Origin: Bacteriovoracales bacterium
Lineage (GTDB): Bacteria > Bdellovibrionota > Bacteriovoracia > Bacteriovoracales > Bacteriovoracaceae
DNA: 64,000 bases
Assembly (NCBI GenBank): GCA_030149295.1
Contig: JASBRV010000028.1
Location: 1 to 64,000 of the forward strand
Direction of reading: 5' to 3'
Shown: one piece after another, positions 1-9,081 of the stretch
Numbering within the stretch: position 1 is the stretch's first letter
How the letters are laid out: each line of letters begins with the position of its first letter
Notes under the pieces: model-generated
Databases searched by the model: none
What the model was told of the DNA's origin: nothing
What the model saw: only the letters and a program-made list of their open reading frames with translations
Translations under genes and position numbers: made by a program

Positions 1-209
1 GCAGTAAAGTTCTTTTGCTCAAAAAAGGATTCACTCGAATAGTCTTTCGAAATAATCTTTACACCTTTTTTATCCCCTACTTCAATAAAGACCTTGGCCT
101 TTAGTGAAGTGGCTACATTTAAGGTAACAACATTTTCTAAAATGAGATTGATAGGATTGAGATCGAGAGTTCCTCCTAAAAGATCAACTCTAACTGAGCC
201 AGTGATCAC
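1..209 (-). CDS. GHMP-family kinase, 5' part only (runs off the window)
   Basis: The first 69 codons of a gene that continues beyond base 1. It probably starts at GTG (207-209), with a GAGGA ribosome-binding site just upstream and only two bases after the hpt stop codon. The visible N-terminus carries RVDLLGGTLDLNP (about residues 7-19), the first conserved block of GHMP small-molecule kinases, followed by a strand-rich stretch (NVVTLNVATSLKAKV) typical of their first domain. The substrate cannot be told because the ATP-binding GLGSSA-type loop lies outside the window. It looks like the last visible gene of the salvage operon. Confidence 0.7.
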   Translation of the reverse strand, partial: MITGSVRVDLLGGTLDLNPINLILENVVTLNVATSLKAKVFIEVGDKKGVKIISKDYSSESFFEQKNFT

Positions 210-211
210 AG

Positions 212-730
212 CTAATCCTCACAATAAATTCCCACATAGGGAAGTTCGCGGTAACGACCAGCATAGTCTAGACCATAACCAATAACAAAGTGGTCTTCTA
301 TTTCAAAGCATAGGTAATCGATATCAACTGGATGCTCCAGTCGAGCCGGCTTATAAAGAAAACTTGCTAACTTTAAAGAAGCTGGGCTACGTTCCAAAAG
401 ATTCTTCTTTAAAACACTAAGAGTAAGTCCCGTATCGACAATATCCTCAATGACTAGGACATGCTTATCTTTAATATCTTTCTTGATATCAAGATTAATA
501 GTCAATTTTCCACTGGAAGTTGTTCCGTCTCCATAACTAGAGGCAGACATGAACTCCAAGGTCACAGGTACATCTAAGTGGCGAACCAAATCTGCAGTGA
601 ACATAAAAGCACCATTGAGGACTCCTATGATGTGAAGCTCTTTCCCTGAAAAGTCCTTATTGATTTGCTCGGCAACTTCTTTGACTCTCGTCTTAATTTT
701 CTCTTGTGATAAATAAACTTCTACAGCCAT
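212..730 (-). CDS. hpt: Hypoxanthine(-guanine) phosphoribosyltransferase
   Basis: Cytoplasmic purine salvage enzyme that joins hypoxanthine or guanine to PRPP. The PRPP-binding signature VLVIEDIVDTGLT lies at about residues 91-103 and the flexible SSYGDGT loop at about 64-70. The length (172 aa) is normal for the family. I chose ATG at 730 over an upstream in-frame TTG at 742 because the TTG would abut the stop codon of the preceding gene and leave no room for a ribosome-binding site. It lies in one transcription unit with tdk and the UPRT-like gene, so the operon covers purine and pyrimidine recovery. Confidence 0.92.
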   Translation of the reverse strand: MAVEVYLSQEKIKTRVKEVAEQINKDFSGKELHIIGVLNGAFMFTADLVRHLDVPVTLEFMSASSYGDGTTSSGKLTINLDIKKDIKDKHVLVIEDIVDTGLTLSVLKKNLLERSPASLKLASFLYKPARLEHPVDIDYLCFEIEDHFVIGYGLDYAGRYRELPYVGIYCED

Positions 731-742
731 TATGGCCCCCAA

Positions 743-1561
743 CTATACAAAGGAGTTATTTAAAATTTCTCCGATACCACCAGCACCGGGTACAATATAT
801 TGGTTTTCATTTAAGCCAACTTCTCTATCCCAAAACTTACCGGGAGTTGCCTCTAGAACGTCTTTAGGTGAAAGGCCTCGGTCTAAACGAAGAGCATAAA
901 TTTCAACATCAGGATGATCTTGCGTCATTTTTCTTATATACTCAGGAGTAATGATTAAATGAAGAGCAATATACTTTTTTGCTTTTCCTTTTACCTCGTT
1001 TTTGTAATGACTGACACAATAAGAAAGGCTAGTACCAGTTGCTCCCATTGGGTCTGGAAAAAAAACATAGGCGCCCTCAATGGCGCCACCAATTTTTGAT
1101 CCACTTACATCTAAGCCTATCACTTCATTTTTTTCATTGGTCTTTCTATTGAGATAAAAATGATCTTGACGCAAATTTTGGGGAGAACAAATATAATGTA
1201 AACTTTCAAAGCAAGAGTGACTCGGCCAAGTCCCTGCTCTAGCAAGATCAACAACGACCGCACGGGTATCGGGATCAATCGCTTGACCCCAATATACCCC
1301 AGCTGAGCTAACAGCTTTCATGCGCGTCTCACTTTGAATAACCCTTTTATCAAAATGAGAATTTACAGACTTTTCCAAAAGAGTTTTGTAACAAAACTCC
1401 ATCAAATGATTAAGTTCAGGTAGATTCGTCTCTGGATGACCAATTTTGGCCAACACCGTCTGACTAAAGGGCTCCGCCAGGATATGCACCTTTGATCCAT
1501 ACTCATGCTCAATTTCACTTGAATTAAATGGGATGAGTCCGTAATTTTTATCTTGATTCAT
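743..1561 (-). CDS. Uracil phosphoribosyltransferase-like protein
   Basis: A 272-residue PRTase-fold protein. FFPDPMGATGTSL (about 167-179) matches the PRPP loop of uracil phosphoribosyltransferases (FPDPMLATGGS in classical Upp), and the C-terminus carries GAGGIGEILNN. It is about 60 residues longer than classical Upp and its C-terminal uracil-binding block is atypical, so uracil is the probable but unproven substrate. The start is ATG at 1561, three bases after the tdk stop, which points to co-translation in the salvage operon. Confidence 0.75.
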   Translation of the reverse strand: MNQDKNYGLIPFNSSEIEHEYGSKVHILAEPFSQTVLAKIGHPETNLPELNHLMEFCYKTLLEKSVNSHFDKRVIQSETRMKAVSSAGVYWGQAIDPDTRAVVVDLARAGTWPSHSCFESLHYICSPQNLRQDHFYLNRKTNEKNEVIGLDVSGSKIGGAIEGAYVFFPDPMGATGTSLSYCVSHYKNEVKGKAKKYIALHLIITPEYIRKMTQDHPDVEIYALRLDRGLSPKDVLEATPGKFWDREVGLNENQYIVPGAGGIGEILNNSFV

Positions 1562-1564
1562 TCT

Positions 1565-2206
1565 CTATTCGCTAACGTGGCTGGTTTCTCCAGATTGTAG
1601 TGAATGAGAAAAAGCAAGTAAATCTTCATCTTCTTCATGGTCATCCCAATGACCACGGCAACGAGCTTCATAATGATCACTTTCTCCAACGAGAACTTGA
1701 TCACTCATTTCTTCAGCATTTCTCCTGTAAGTTTTGGAAGCTGGAGCTCCACAGACAGTACAGATTGCTTGAATTTTATCAACTCTATCTGCCATGCAAA
1801 GTAGCTCAGGCAATGGTCCGAAAGAAGATCCTTTATAATCCTGATCTAGTCCCGCACAAATAACGCGAATACCTCGCCTTGCTAGTTTTTTAATAACAGG
1901 AATAATTTTTTCATCAAAGAATTGGATTTCATCAATTGCAACGACTCTTGTTGAATCATATAAATTGGCAAGAATCTCGGTCGATGATGTCACTGGCTGC
2001 GCCTCAACTGACAAACTAGAATGACTGACCACATCTGATTTGTGATAACGATCATCAATAGTAGGTTTAAAAATCTGCACTTTCTGTCTTGCAATTTGCG
2101 CTCTGCGCACTCGGCGAATAAGCTCTTCTGTTTTGCCAGAAAACATTGGTCCGCAAACGACCTCGACAGTTCCTGACGCTAAATGTCCCATGTTGTACCC
2201 AACCAT
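1565..2206 (-). CDS. tdk: Thymidine kinase
   Basis: Phosphorylates thymidine to dTMP. It has the type II TK Walker A motif GPMFSGKT near the N-terminus, AIDEIQFF as the Walker B region, and a zinc-site pair of the CxxC type (CTVC) followed by a CRGH segment. An upstream in-frame GTG at 2230 is possible, but ATG at 2206 has a perfect AAGGAG six bases before it, so I place the start there (213 aa). First gene of the salvage operon tdk / UPRT-like / hpt / GHMP kinase. The extra acidic C-terminal tail (DDHEEDED) is unremarkable. Confidence 0.93.
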   Translation of the reverse strand: MVGYNMGHLASGTVEVVCGPMFSGKTEELIRRVRRAQIARQKVQIFKPTIDDRYHKSDVVSHSSLSVEAQPVTSSTEILANLYDSTRVVAIDEIQFFDEKIIPVIKKLARRGIRVICAGLDQDYKGSSFGPLPELLCMADRVDKIQAICTVCGAPASKTYRRNAEEMSDQVLVGESDHYEARCRGHWDDHEEDEDLLAFSHSLQSGETSHVSE

Positions 2207-2369
2207 GTCTAACTCCTTTAGAAATGGCACTTTTAATAAGTGTGTTTGTGTTGTGTGTAGAATAAGTTTACTTAGGTTTTGAGAATAGGCCAGTCAGATT
2301 TATGGCCTACCTCATGCACAACTAGAAAAATCAAAGAGATAACCAATTAAAAAATTTCTTACAGGTACT

Positions 2370-3050
2370 TTAGAGACCTGAAGCCGCCATGCCAACACTT
2401 AGCATCATCATAAAAAGGGCGAAAAGAAAAAGAAGCAAAGGACAAATAATGACGAGACCAGCTTGAAGATTGTTAAAACTAAGATTTCTTTTTAGGCCAC
2501 CAAAGAGATAAATCAGATTCGTTACCCTATAGAGAAATTCTCCCACAATAGGAATGACCATGAGGGTATGGCTGGTGAAAGCATTGGAGACAATTTCCTC
2601 ACTGATATGGTCCACATTCTCCCCTTTTTCGAATAAGGAGGAAAACACCTTTATGATATTGATCCAAAATTTACCATAGAGCCAAAAATAGAGAGGAAAG
2701 AAAACTAAACGCGCCAAAAAGGAAATAATCCAAAACGAAGTCCAGAGGACTTGAAAATGATCAAGAAGTTGATCCTCCAGAGCAAAACTTTTAAAAGTTT
2801 CTAGGCCCATAAAATAACCAATCATGACATAAAAACCATTCATAATGACAAAGAGCCAAGAGACACAAAGACTTTGCTCGAACGAAACTCCAACCTCCTC
2901 TTCTAAAAGACTTGAGTTCTCTTCTTGGACCAGCTCCAACTGTGCTTGATCACGAATCTCATTCCTGAGTTCTCTTCTCTCTTTTAAAAGTTCTTGGGTT
3001 GTCCAAGGATGAAGAAAGCTAAGGATGTAATTATTTAAAATGTCACTCAT
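2370..3050 (-). CDS. Multi-pass inner-membrane protein of the Gld-like operon
   Basis: 226 residues with a charged, coiled N-terminus (about 1-55) and then four or five hydrophobic segments (about 63-82, 100-125, 160-180, 195-222). The layout resembles Yip1-type membrane proteins, but I see no diagnostic motif and do not assign a function. Its start overlaps the end of the DUF4340-like gene by 8 bp, so it is translationally coupled to the ABC exporter upstream and is probably an accessory component. There is no clear terminator in the 139 bp before tdk, so read-through into the salvage operon is possible. Confidence 0.7.
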   Translation of the reverse strand: MSDILNNYILSFLHPWTTQELLKERRELRNEIRDQAQLELVQEENSSLLEEEVGVSFEQSLCVSWLFVIMNGFYVMIGYFMGLETFKSFALEDQLLDHFQVLWTSFWIISFLARLVFFPLYFWLYGKFWINIIKVFSSLFEKGENVDHISEEIVSNAFTSHTLMVIPIVGEFLYRVTNLIYLFGGLKRNLSFNNLQAGLVIICPLLLFLFALFMMMLSVGMAASGL

Positions 3051-4389
3051 AGAAATATTCAGTTTTTAAAACCTTTATGGGAACTTCTCCCTCAATTTTA
3101 TAGATCAGGGATTGTGTACTCTCTTTATGGTACAGGATTATCTCACCTGAGCGTGTCAGTAGGAAAAACTCTCCTTTTCCCCAGTCTAATGAGAAATGAA
3201 TCTTTGCAGAACTTAAAATCTCCGGTCCCATGGTCCAGTAGCTTGCCCTAGTTTTCAGGAATTTCAAAAGCCCATTAAATGCAGCATGAATCGCCTTTTT
3301 TGGTTCACTAGTAGCGTAAAAACGCCCATTTTTCGTTTCAAAACCAACTAAAAGGGTATCCTTATCGAAACTTACCTTCATCGAAGTCGGGTTCTCTTTA
3401 ATTAATTCCAAATCCCAGAAACTTTGCAGAGGGGCGAGCAGGAATTCAGCTTGCTCCTTTTTCACTCTGTAAGTGTGACCATCGAGACTGCTGTAGATTA
3501 GGTATTCTTCTTTCTTTGTGGGGTGGGGGAAGACACTTAATCTGGCTTCACCCATAGTAGAGTTTGCTACCACCTTCACAAGAGGAGGAAGCTTCGTAAA
3601 CTTTTTATTTTTATAGAGAAAGGCTATTGCCTCTAAACTTGAAAGCTCCTTTTCAAACTTTAAAAACGCTTCCCTTTTTATATCCAAAAGTGATGGCACT
3701 CTAGGGTTGGTTTTCGCCTCAGGAAAATTAACACTGTAATCCCTATTTCTTCCCTCTGAGAACTGAACCTCCAAAAAAGACCACTTCTTCTTCATCCAGT
3801 GTCGAAAGATTCGATAGTCTCTAAAGAAATCTTCATTTAGTTTAAATAAGGATAATAACCTTTTGTAATGGTGATCAGAACGATGGGCCTGATCCTTATC
3901 ATAAATAGCTTCGTGGTCTCCTGAGTCGAAAGCGATAACGAGCTGACGTTTCTCTTGGGTCTCGACTTCCATGTAAAAACTTCTCGCAAAATCCAGTTTC
4001 TTCCCCAACGTAAACTTGGCGGAACCTCCCACAAAAACAAACTCAACGGTATTATCTTCTTCGGGAAAAAAAAGTTCTCTTTCTTTCTGAATCCACTCTT
4101 CTTCTTTTAAAACTCTCTTTACCTTTACACCAGCAAGAATATTGAGAAACCACTCAACCCTTCTTTCATCGACGAGAGCACCACTCTTAACAAAGAGATA
4201 TTGGTCACCTTGCTTGGTTAAAGCTACCTTAGGTAAACTAAAGCCCTTTAATTCACCAAGTTTTTCGAGATCTAGAATTTGCCCTTCTTTCTCTTTTTGA
4301 AGATGCCTCTCTTGATCCCCCTTCTCCTGGAAAAAATAAGTGAACACCCCAAGCCCGAAAGCAATCAATAACAGAGCAAGGTTTTTCAT
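3043..4389 (-). CDS. DUF4340-like periplasmic protein
   Basis: 448 residues with one N-terminal membrane anchor (about 3-19) and then a long soluble, strand-rich region presumably in the periplasm. The opening pattern (anchor, Glu/Lys-rich linker, then LEKLGELKGFSLPKVALTKQGDQYLF) matches DUF4340 proteins, which usually sit next to GldG-type proteins in gliding or export operons. It overlaps the GldG-like gene by one base and the next membrane gene by 8 bp. The exact role is unknown; part of an envelope complex with the ABC exporter is the contextual inference. Confidence 0.75.
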   Translation of the reverse strand: MKNLALLLIAFGLGVFTYFFQEKGDQERHLQKEKEGQILDLEKLGELKGFSLPKVALTKQGDQYLFVKSGALVDERRVEWFLNILAGVKVKRVLKEEEWIQKERELFFPEEDNTVEFVFVGGSAKFTLGKKLDFARSFYMEVETQEKRQLVIAFDSGDHEAIYDKDQAHRSDHHYKRLLSLFKLNEDFFRDYRIFRHWMKKKWSFLEVQFSEGRNRDYSVNFPEAKTNPRVPSLLDIKREAFLKFEKELSSLEAIAFLYKNKKFTKLPPLVKVVANSTMGEARLSVFPHPTKKEEYLIYSSLDGHTYRVKKEQAEFLLAPLQSFWDLELIKENPTSMKVSFDKDTLLVGFETKNGRFYATSEPKKAIHAAFNGLLKFLKTRASYWTMGPEILSSAKIHFSLDWGKGEFFLLTRSGEIILYHKESTQSLIYKIEGEVPIKVLKTEYFYE

Positions 4390-5918
4390 TAATCTCTATT
4401 CCTTCTTCGATACATAAAAAAGGCTATAATTACTAAAACAAGTGGACAAAAAATAACCGTAAAATAGAAAATAACACCAATTTGATTTTGACTCATAAAA
4501 ATAGGTCGATCTTCGAGAACTGGTGAATTAAGCGTAATCAACCTTTCTTCTCCGACGATCCAATTGATACTATTCATAAAAAACATAAAGTTTTTAGGAA
4601 ACTTCTTATAGGTATTTGTCACGAAGGATGAGTTACCAAAAACGAGAAGTTTATGATTATTACTATCTTTGATACCCACGTAGTGAAGAGGTCCTTTGTG
4701 ATCAACCCCCTCTGTGAAAGTCAATTTCATTGATGTCATTTCATCTCGACTTGTCTCCCCCCAAGCAGCAGGAAAGCGATTAGAGGAAGCCAAGGCCTGC
4801 CAAGAATTATCTAAGAAATGAAGAGATTGAACTAAAGGAAAGAAGAGGTCTCCCTTAAAGTCTTTTGTAATGGGATGTTGTGGATTAAATTTATGAACAA
4901 CAGGAACGCTCCCTTGTGAACCATTGACATGCTTAATCTGATCAATAACCAAGTCATTACGAAGTTCTAATCCAAATTGGGTGAGAAGTTCTTTTAAATC
5001 TTTTACTCCCTGACCGTTGAAGTCAGGGTCAAGTGCAAAGACACCATTTCCTCCTCCATTGAGATAATCCTTAATAGCTTTTATTTCAGAAGGAAAAAAA
5101 CCTTCCTTACTTCCTAAAAAGATAATGGCCTTGGCGTCATCTGGTATCACAGCCTTCTCTCTTAAGTTAAGAAATCTAACTTGGTAGTTTTGAGCACTTA
5201 AGAGAGTGACGAGATGACTTCCCCCCTCATTTTCATAAGAGTTCAGATCAATCTCATCATGACCTTTGATAAAATAGATTGTAGGATCTGATGAGCGCGT
5301 TACCTTTACCAAAGCGTTGGTAAGATTCAATTCGTTAAGGTCTTGAACTAACGCTTTTCGGCCACGATAACCGACCTCGATTGCAGGAACTTTTGTAACA
5401 TTTGCTTCTCTTACTAATTGAGGCTCTAATTCGGCATCAACGTAGCTAATTTCTAAATCTGGTTTTATTAAACGATAAAGATCCGCTAAAGCATATACAA
5501 GAGAGTAAGTCTTCTTTTGAGAGAAAATTTTAAAACGAACTTCACCATCAATATCTTCGAGAATATTTTTAGTCTGGTCAGTCAGGGAATTGATTTGATT
5601 CTTAGTAATGTCCCATACGACGGGGTTTTTAAAAGACAGATAATTTAAAAATCCCAATATGACAAAGACAAGAAAAACTGTCACAAGGGAGGACATCATC
5701 TTTATAAAGAACTGGCTCTTATAAAAATTAGAGAAGGCTTCCTTATTAAAGAGGATTAATCCACTTGTTATCATCAAAGAGGCAAGTGTCGTGAACAAGT
5801 TAAGAGCGGTTTCTTCAGGTATGCTTATCCACATCCCCACGACAACAAGGTAAAGCAGAAAGTTGATGACACTAAAGAGGCTCATCATCCAGCCTTTGAT
5901 TTTTTTCTTATCTACCAT
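4389..5918 (-). CDS. GldG-like ABC transporter auxiliary protein
   Basis: 509 residues with two N-terminal hydrophobic segments (about 12-33 and 40-60), a third near 72-95, a large extracytoplasmic domain, and a C-terminal transmembrane helix (about 480-503) ending in a basic tail. This is the architecture of the GldG/ABC_transp_aux family, including the conserved LNSLTDQT-type start of the soluble domain (QINSLTDQTKNILE). It overlaps the permease gene by 7 bp. In gliding bacteria GldA-GldF-GldG form an ABC exporter; the cargo here is unknown. Confidence 0.82.
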   Translation of the reverse strand: MVDKKKIKGWMMSLFSVINFLLYLVVVGMWISIPEETALNLFTTLASLMITSGLILFNKEAFSNFYKSQFFIKMMSSLVTVFLVFVILGFLNYLSFKNPVVWDITKNQINSLTDQTKNILEDIDGEVRFKIFSQKKTYSLVYALADLYRLIKPDLEISYVDAELEPQLVREANVTKVPAIEVGYRGRKALVQDLNELNLTNALVKVTRSSDPTIYFIKGHDEIDLNSYENEGGSHLVTLLSAQNYQVRFLNLREKAVIPDDAKAIIFLGSKEGFFPSEIKAIKDYLNGGGNGVFALDPDFNGQGVKDLKELLTQFGLELRNDLVIDQIKHVNGSQGSVPVVHKFNPQHPITKDFKGDLFFPLVQSLHFLDNSWQALASSNRFPAAWGETSRDEMTSMKLTFTEGVDHKGPLHYVGIKDSNNHKLLVFGNSSFVTNTYKKFPKNFMFFMNSINWIVGEERLITLNSPVLEDRPIFMSQNQIGVIFYFTVIFCPLVLVIIAFFMYRRRNRD

Positions 5919-6655
5919 CTTCTCGACTCCAAAGAAATATGTGTAAGGAAGCCAAAAAAGCCTATAAATGAAAATAGATAAATCAAATTAAAAGATCTAA
6001 TTCCGCCCTTAATAAAGCTGTCAAAATGATAAGGAACAGCAAAGTATTGAAAGATTTGACCTAAAAGAACGTTTTGAGTTGCATTTCCCGTCAAAGAAAA
6101 AAGCATAATGCCTAGAAGGATTGTAAAGCCCATTAGAGCTGCAATCACCAGGTTTTCTGTCAGAGAGCTAGCAAAGCATCCAACTGCAATATAACAAAGA
6201 ACTGAGAGGAATATTCCACCATAAGAGGAAAAAACAATATTCCAATGTTCATACCCACTCATGGCCAAAATTACTGGAAAAATAAAAGTCAAAGAGATCA
6301 TAAAGACGGCCATGGCAAAAGTACCTAAAATCTTAGAAATAATTATTTGGGCATGACTTAATCTTGAAGTTAATAAGAGCTCAATAGTTTTTAATTTCTT
6401 TTCTTCTGCAAATGTCCTCATTGTAAGAAGAGGCGCTAAGAACAGAAAAATAAAATTCATATTGCCAAAAATTGGCAAAAGAACTGACTGAGTTAGGGTT
6501 TGCTCGGTAAATTCTTTAGAGGCAATTAAATAATTAAAAAACAACCATCCCATCAAAAGACAAAATAAAGCTGAAAGGATGTATACTAAAGGAGAAAGAA
6601 AACTATCTTTTATTTCTTTTGCTGTAAGAAGCCAAATACCTTTAAAAAAGCTCAT
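5912..6655 (-). CDS. ABC-2 type permease, GldF-like
   Basis: 247 residues with six predicted membrane helices. The extracytoplasmic loop and FAEEKKLKTIELLLT segment (about 83-97) are typical of ABC-2/GldF permeases. The start overlaps the stop of the ATPase gene (ATGA arrangement) and its end overlaps gldG, so the three are made together. It forms the membrane channel of the Gld-like exporter. The family call is secure; the substrate is not visible. Confidence 0.88.
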   Translation of the reverse strand: MSFFKGIWLLTAKEIKDSFLSPLVYILSALFCLLMGWLFFNYLIASKEFTEQTLTQSVLLPIFGNMNFIFLFLAPLLTMRTFAEEKKLKTIELLLTSRLSHAQIIISKILGTFAMAVFMISLTFIFPVILAMSGYEHWNIVFSSYGGIFLSVLCYIAVGCFASSLTENLVIAALMGFTILLGIMLFSLTGNATQNVLLGQIFQYFAVPYHFDSFIKGGIRSFNLIYLFSFIGFFGFLTHISLESRRW

Positions 6656-7593
6656 TTGACGACCTCCTTAAAGATTTCCTCTAATTCCATTGTTTTCTCA
6701 ACGAATTGAAATAAGCGGGACTCCTTGGTTAGAAGCTCCGTTAGAGTGGCTCTATAGTCTTCATGGCTTGAAACATGAACCCTAAGCATGACTTCCCCTT
6801 CTTGATCAAAAGTATCAAAGCCCTGAATAAAATCTTTCGAAAGTAAATGGGTCTTTAAAGAATCACTTAAAGTAGAAATAATTGCTTCATAGGTTTTAAA
6901 AGCATTAAATTCACTTTGTACATCAAGCAGATTGCCTGACTTGATAATTTTTCCTTTATCAATAATCGTAACTTCATCACAAACTTTTGCGACTTCATAA
7001 AGCTGGTGACTGCTAAGTAAGATTGTATGATCTTTTCTTAGCTCTCTTATCAGATCTCGAACTTCAGAGATTGCATTGGGATCAAGCCCAACTGTAGGTT
7101 CATCAAGAATAATAATCTTTGCCCCATAAACAAGGGCCTGCGCCATGGCCACTCGTTGCTTATAGCCTCTTGATAAATTGGATATGAGACGGTCTTTCAC
7201 TTCCAAGAGACCACAGCGCTTAATCATTTTCTGTAAATGCTCTTGTGGAAAGTCCAGATCTGCCATATTAATACTCTGACAAAACTCTAGATATTCTTTC
7301 ACCCGCATATTGAGATAAAGTGGTGGTGTTTCAGGTAAAAGACCAATCGTTGAAGAAATATATTCGGGGTTCTTTAAAGCATCTTTTCCATTTACTAAGA
7401 TTTCTCCCTCACTAGGAGGAATCAGACCTGCAATGATTTTCATGGTAGTCGATTTACCCGCTCCATTTGGTCCGATAAAACCATGGACACTTCCCACTTT
7501 TACCTTGAGATCAATTCCATCAAGTGCCATGACACCTGGATAACTTTTCTTTACTCCTCTAAGATCTAGAGCAAGCTCACTTTGCGCATCCAT
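6652..7593 (-). CDS. ABC transporter ATP-binding protein, GldA-like
   Basis: 313 residues with all ABC ATPase motifs: Walker A GPNGAGKST, signature NLSRGYKQR, Walker B IIILDEPTVGLDP and the switch histidine in LLSSHQL. The C-terminal extension of about 100 residues is typical of ABC-2 exporter ATPases. I prefer ATG at 7593, with a GAGGG site before it, over an in-frame TTG at 7638 that would add residues foreign to the family. First gene of the exporter operon, divergent from the DHH phosphoesterase. Confidence 0.93.
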   Translation of the reverse strand: MDAQSELALDLRGVKKSYPGVMALDGIDLKVKVGSVHGFIGPNGAGKSTTMKIIAGLIPPSEGEILVNGKDALKNPEYISSTIGLLPETPPLYLNMRVKEYLEFCQSINMADLDFPQEHLQKMIKRCGLLEVKDRLISNLSRGYKQRVAMAQALVYGAKIIILDEPTVGLDPNAISEVRDLIRELRKDHTILLSSHQLYEVAKVCDEVTIIDKGKIIKSGNLLDVQSEFNAFKTYEAIISTLSDSLKTHLLSKDFIQGFDTFDQEGEVMLRVHVSSHEDYRATLTELLTKESRLFQFVEKTMELEEIFKEVVK

Positions 7594-7687
7594 GAATTCC
7601 CTCTTCTCCTTGAGACAATAACAGAGTAAGAGTAGCAAAAAGTTTTCAAATTGTTAAAAATACTACAGCCTAAAGTCACAAGAGCCG

Positions 7688-8689
7688 ATGAGTCGGCATA
7701 TGAGAATGATTAATCTTTTTAAATCCTTGACTGAAAAGGCCAAGAATATTGTTATCACTACCCATATCCAGCCCGATGCTGATGGGATTGGCTCAGAAAT
7801 TGCTTTATGTATGGCCCTAAAAGCCATTGGAAAAAACGCGATCTGTGTTAATGAAGAGCCTTTACTGGATAGGTATCGCTATTTAGATCCCGAAGACTGT
7901 GTTATTTCTTATGAGGAATACGCAAAACTTCGTGAAACGAATAAGGAGCACATTGACCTCTTTATTGTTACGGACACAAATTCATTGAGTCGTATCGGAA
8001 CTCGCCTTCAAACAGTTGTGCCTAATTCAAAAAACCTTCTCTTTATAGATCACCACCCAGCTCCTAAAGAACTAGCAGCCATCCATTGTATCGATACCAA
8101 CATGGCCGCAACGGGTGAACTCGTAGGCTCACTTATTGAATCTATCGACGTTCCCTTCACTAAAGACATGGCTTACGCACTCTATACAAGCATTTTGATT
8201 GATACCAGTAGCTTTCGCTACCCTACCGTCACAGGCAATACCCATCGCCTTATCGCGAAGCTTATGGATACAGGAATTGAGCCACCTGAAGCCTACAACA
8301 AGATCTACGGCACAAAAAAAATAAGCTATATGCAAATGCTAGGTATTGTTCTTTCAAGTGCCGAGTCCTCGGATGACGGTAGAATCGCGTGGCTAAAACT
8401 CACTGAAGATAACCTCAAGAAGTTCAATGTTGATACAGAAGACACTCATGGTCTCGTTAATCATCTTCTCATTCTCGACAATATAAAAGTCGCTTGTATG
8501 TTTCGCCAAATAGGAGATCTCGTTAAGATTTCCATGCGTTCTGCCGGTGATGTCGACGTGGGAGTTATGGCCCAAGCACTGGGTGGTGGTGGTCACGACC
8601 ACTCTGCGGCAACGGTCATAGAAGGAAAGATTGAAGAGGTGATTAAAGAAACTGTTCCAAAGATCGAGTTAATGCTGGATGATGATTAA
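7688..8689 (+). CDS. DHH/DHHA1 phosphoesterase, NrnA-like oligoribonuclease / pAp phosphatase
   Basis: 333 residues. The DHH domain shows THIQPDADGIGSE (about 26-38), VTDTN (95-99) and the DHH block FIDHHPAP; the DHHA1 domain ends with GGGGHDHSAA. This is the NrnA layout: a manganese-dependent enzyme that degrades nano-RNA and/or 3'-phosphoadenosine 5'-phosphate in the cytoplasm. Three in-frame ATG codons (7688, 7700, 7706) lie close together and no ribosome-binding site decides between them. The 3' end overlaps the converging gene by 4 bp. Confidence 0.88.
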   Translation: MSRHMRMINLFKSLTEKAKNIVITTHIQPDADGIGSEIALCMALKAIGKNAICVNEEPLLDRYRYLDPEDCVISYEEYAKLRETNKEHIDLFIVTDTNSLSRIGTRLQTVVPNSKNLLFIDHHPAPKELAAIHCIDTNMAATGELVGSLIESIDVPFTKDMAYALYTSILIDTSSFRYPTVTGNTHRLIAKLMDTGIEPPEAYNKIYGTKKISYMQMLGIVLSSAESSDDGRIAWLKLTEDNLKKFNVDTEDTHGLVNHLLILDNIKVACMFRQIGDLVKISMRSAGDVDVGVMAQALGGGGHDHSAATVIEGKIEEVIKETVPKIELMLDDD

Positions 8690-9081
8690 TTCCCTAAAAT
8701 TTTTCTAAGAACTTCCTGTTCTTTACCACTAAAGTTCACCGCACCTGAATTAAGCATACTTTTTAATTTCTCTGAGGTCATCGGATCTCTAGGATCATTA
8801 GAAGAGACCTCTTTTCCGTCCTCTCCAACTTTCATAAATCCATCACCAAACTTTTGCCCCTTAGCTTTTTTCTGAGGAACTTTGGCTGGACCTTGTGCCT
8901 TTTCGAGCTTTTCAAGGATCTCGGAGCGAGAAAGACTAGGTTTTTCATTTAAAGAACGCTTTACCATACCATTTTTATCTTTGGGCATAGATCTATAACG
9001 TTGCCCTTTGGATAATGGGCTATTTCCCTTATACGAGGTCGAAGACTTGGGAAATGTGGAGAACACCCGTAAATTGTCCAT
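8686..9081 (-). CDS. Small polar protein of unknown function
   Basis: About 132 residues from ATG 9081. An in-frame start at 9156 exists, but it would add a Cys-rich stretch that looks like untranslated sequence. The protein is rich in Lys, Ser, Pro and Gly and is probably disordered in its first 70 residues. The C-terminal 30 residues (TSEKLKSMLNSGAVNFSGKEQ...) are the most structured part, likely a pair of helices. I recognise no family. It converges on the DHH phosphoesterase with a 4-bp overlap. Confidence 0.55.
   Translation of the reverse strand: MDNLRVFSTFPKSSTSYKGNSPLSKGQRYRSMPKDKNGMVKRSLNEKPSLSRSEILEKLEKAQGPAKVPQKKAKGQKFGDGFMKVGEDGKEVSSNDPRDPMTSEKLKSMLNSGAVNFSGKEQEVLRKILGN

Noticed and set aside
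94-285. 63-codon plus-strand frame at the window start
   Set aside because: TTG start without a ribosome-binding site, antisense to the GHMP kinase and hpt coding sequences.
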